A stretch of 7,194 bases of DNA. It comes from Candidatus Latescibacterota bacterium (GTDB lineage: Bacteria > Blakebacterota > Blakebacteria > Blakebacterales > Blakebacteraceae). The notes under the pieces are model-generated. The model saw only the letters and a list, made by a program, of their open reading frames with translations. It was not told the origin of the DNA and made no database searches. The DNA is taken from positions 1 to 7,194 of the forward strand of contig JAGLTZ010000075.1 of NCBI GenBank assembly GCA_023135015.1, given 5' to 3'. Of this stretch, positions 6,440 through 7,194 are shown one piece after another. How positions within the stretch are numbered: position 1 is the first letter of the stretch; every line of letters starts with the position of its first letter. The position numbers were made by a program, and so were the translations under genes.

Positions 6440-6543
6440 AGTTCCCGAGGCGGAAACGATGAAAAGGGCCGTTGCCGGACGGGAACTAACTCGATCCCCC
6501 CGTGATGTGAGGCAAGTTCCATACCGGGAGCCCGGGTAGGAAC
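6440..6543 (+). promoter_or_regulatory. Structured recA leader with alternative pairings
   Basis: Four complementary segments are spaced along the leader: a = AGTTCCCG (6440-6447), b = CGGGAACT (6480-6487), c = AGTTCC (6515-6520) and d = GGAAC (6539-6543). Segments a and b form a perfect 8-bp stem. Segments c and d close an 11-bp stem (6516-6527/6532-6543) with a GAGC loop and two single-base bulges. Segments b and c can pair instead (6 bp), freeing d, in the manner of an attenuator. C6 at 6495-6500 could also pair with G4 of the recA ribosome-binding site at 6552-6555. No known riboswitch class was recognised. Regulation is inference; the complementarity is read directly. Confidence 0.4.
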
Positions 6544-6551
6544 CAGAGGCT

Positions 6552-6559
6552 GGGGAGGA
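6552..6559 (+). promoter_or_regulatory. Ribosome-binding site deciding the recA start
   Basis: GGGGAGGA lies before two in-frame ATGs. The first (6560) directly abuts it and is too close for normal initiation. The second (6569) is ten bases from the GGAGG core and gives the usual short RecA N-terminus, so it is preferred. Confidence 0.7.
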
Positions 6560-6568
6560 ATGGATTCC

Positions 6569-7194
6569 ATGTCAGCATTCAATAAGGAAAAAGAGAAGGC
6601 AATCCAGATGGCGGTTTCTCAGATCGAGAAGCAGTTCGGGAAAGGCGCCATCATGAGGTTGGGGAAGGATTCCCTGGTGGAGGCGATACCGGCAATAAGC
6701 ACCGGCAGCCTCACTCTGGATGTTGCGCTCGGAGTGGGCGGTGTACCCCGCGGGAGAGTGCTCGAGCTGTTTGGTCCCGAGTCTTCGGGGAAAACCACCC
6801 TGGCGCTCCATATCGTAGCGGAAGCGCAGAAGAGCGGTGGGGCCGCGGCGTTCATAGACGCTGAGCACGCGATGGACCCCATATACGCAGAGAAACTGGG
6901 TGTCAACATCGAAGACCTTCTTGTATCACAGCCCGATACAGGGGAACAGGCTCTGGACATCGTCGAGACGCTGGTCCGCTCCGGGGCGATAGATATTGTC
7001 GTGATCGATTCAGTGGCAGCGCTGGTTCCAAGGGCGGAAATCGACGGGGATATGGGGGACAGCCATGTCGGGCTTCAGGCCAGGCTGATGAGCCAGGCGA
7101 TGCGCAAGCTCACGGCAACGGTCAGTAAGACGAAGAGTGTGATTCTGTTCGTCAACCAGATACGGGAGAAAATCGGTGTGATGTTCGGTAACCC
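6569..7194 (+). CDS. recA: Recombinase RecA (3' end cut by window)
   Basis: RecA forms ATP-dependent filaments on single-stranded DNA, drives homologous strand exchange and stimulates LexA self-cleavage. The 208 visible residues of an expected 340-360 contain the N-terminal helix with [12 protein letters not shown] (21-32), Walker A GPESSGKT (69-76), catalytic Glu99 in DAEHA, Walker [10 protein letters not shown] (144-152), loop L1 around [10 protein letters not shown] (157-166) and the start of loop L2 at [13 protein letters not shown] (196-208). The reading frame is open to the last base. The start at 6569 is chosen over 6560 on ribosome-binding-site spacing. Unlike the compact genes upstream, recA has a 263-bp gap with its own candidate promoter and structured leader, so it is probably regulated separately, perhaps with read-through from cinA-thpR. 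Confidence 0.98.
   Translation, partial: MSAFNKEKEKAIQMAVSQIEKQFGKGAIMRLGKDSLVEAIPAISTGSLTLDVALGVGGVPRGRVLELFGPESSGKTTLALHIVAEAQKSGGAAAFIDAEHAMDPIYAEKLGVNIEDLLVSQPDTGEQALDIVETLVRSGAIDIVVIDSVAALVPRAEIDGDMGDSHVGLQARLMSQAMRKLTATVSKTKSVILFVNQIREKIGVMFGN

Noticed and set aside
6440..6543. SAM, guanidine or fluoride riboswitch, suggested by short matches such as GATGAAA and GGGAGCCCGGG
   Set aside because: Only fragments match; the ordered core elements of those classes are missing.

Overview
The window is a GC-rich bacterial chromosomal segment of DNA-maintenance and phospholipid genes, all on the + strand: tRNA-Ser-type 3' tail repeats, dnaX, ybaB, recR, pgsA, pgpA, cinA, thpR and the 5' two-thirds of recA. 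Nothing looks plasmid- or phage-borne. PgpA and this gene order point to a diderm lineage outside the best-studied groups (deltaproteobacterial-like or FCB-like). That placement is inference; the sequence does not settle the phylum.

Region 1 (1-392) has no convincing protein gene. It opens with 19 bases that match the 3' end of a bacterial tRNA-Ser (T-loop end, T-stem, acceptor strand, G73, CCA). The same 19 bases recur at 151 and 227, and a diverged unit begins at 78. The result is a tandem array of about 3.4 units of 73-77 bp with conserved inverted repeats. It resembles the tRNA-tail repeats downstream of E. coli tyrT (rtT). From 256 to 370 several short hairpins follow, then dnaX.

Region 2 (393-6305) is one tightly packed gene string. 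dnaX, ybaB and recR form the widespread replication/recombination trio. pgsA and pgpA catalyse two successive steps of phosphatidylglycerol synthesis and overlap by ATGA. cinA encodes a two-domain nucleotide-repair protein and overlaps thpR, a 2H-phosphoesterase gene, by ATGA. Spacing is 2-60 bp or overlapping, so co-transcription is likely. dnaX carries an in-frame slippery heptamer G GGA AAA at 1814-1820, between its clamp-loader domains and its tau domain. A -1 stop follows at once, so the gene may make both a 621-residue tau form and a 481-residue gamma-like form.

Region 3 (6306-6568) is a 263-bp gap before recA. It has a candidate sigma70-type promoter (6399-6427) and a leader with four mutually complementary segments that could form alternative hairpins, the last just upstream of the recA ribosome-binding site. 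No known LexA box or riboswitch class was recognised. recA starts at 6569 and runs off the window end inside loop L2.

The items most worth a second look are the tRNA-tail repeat array, the dnaX frameshift site and the recA leader.
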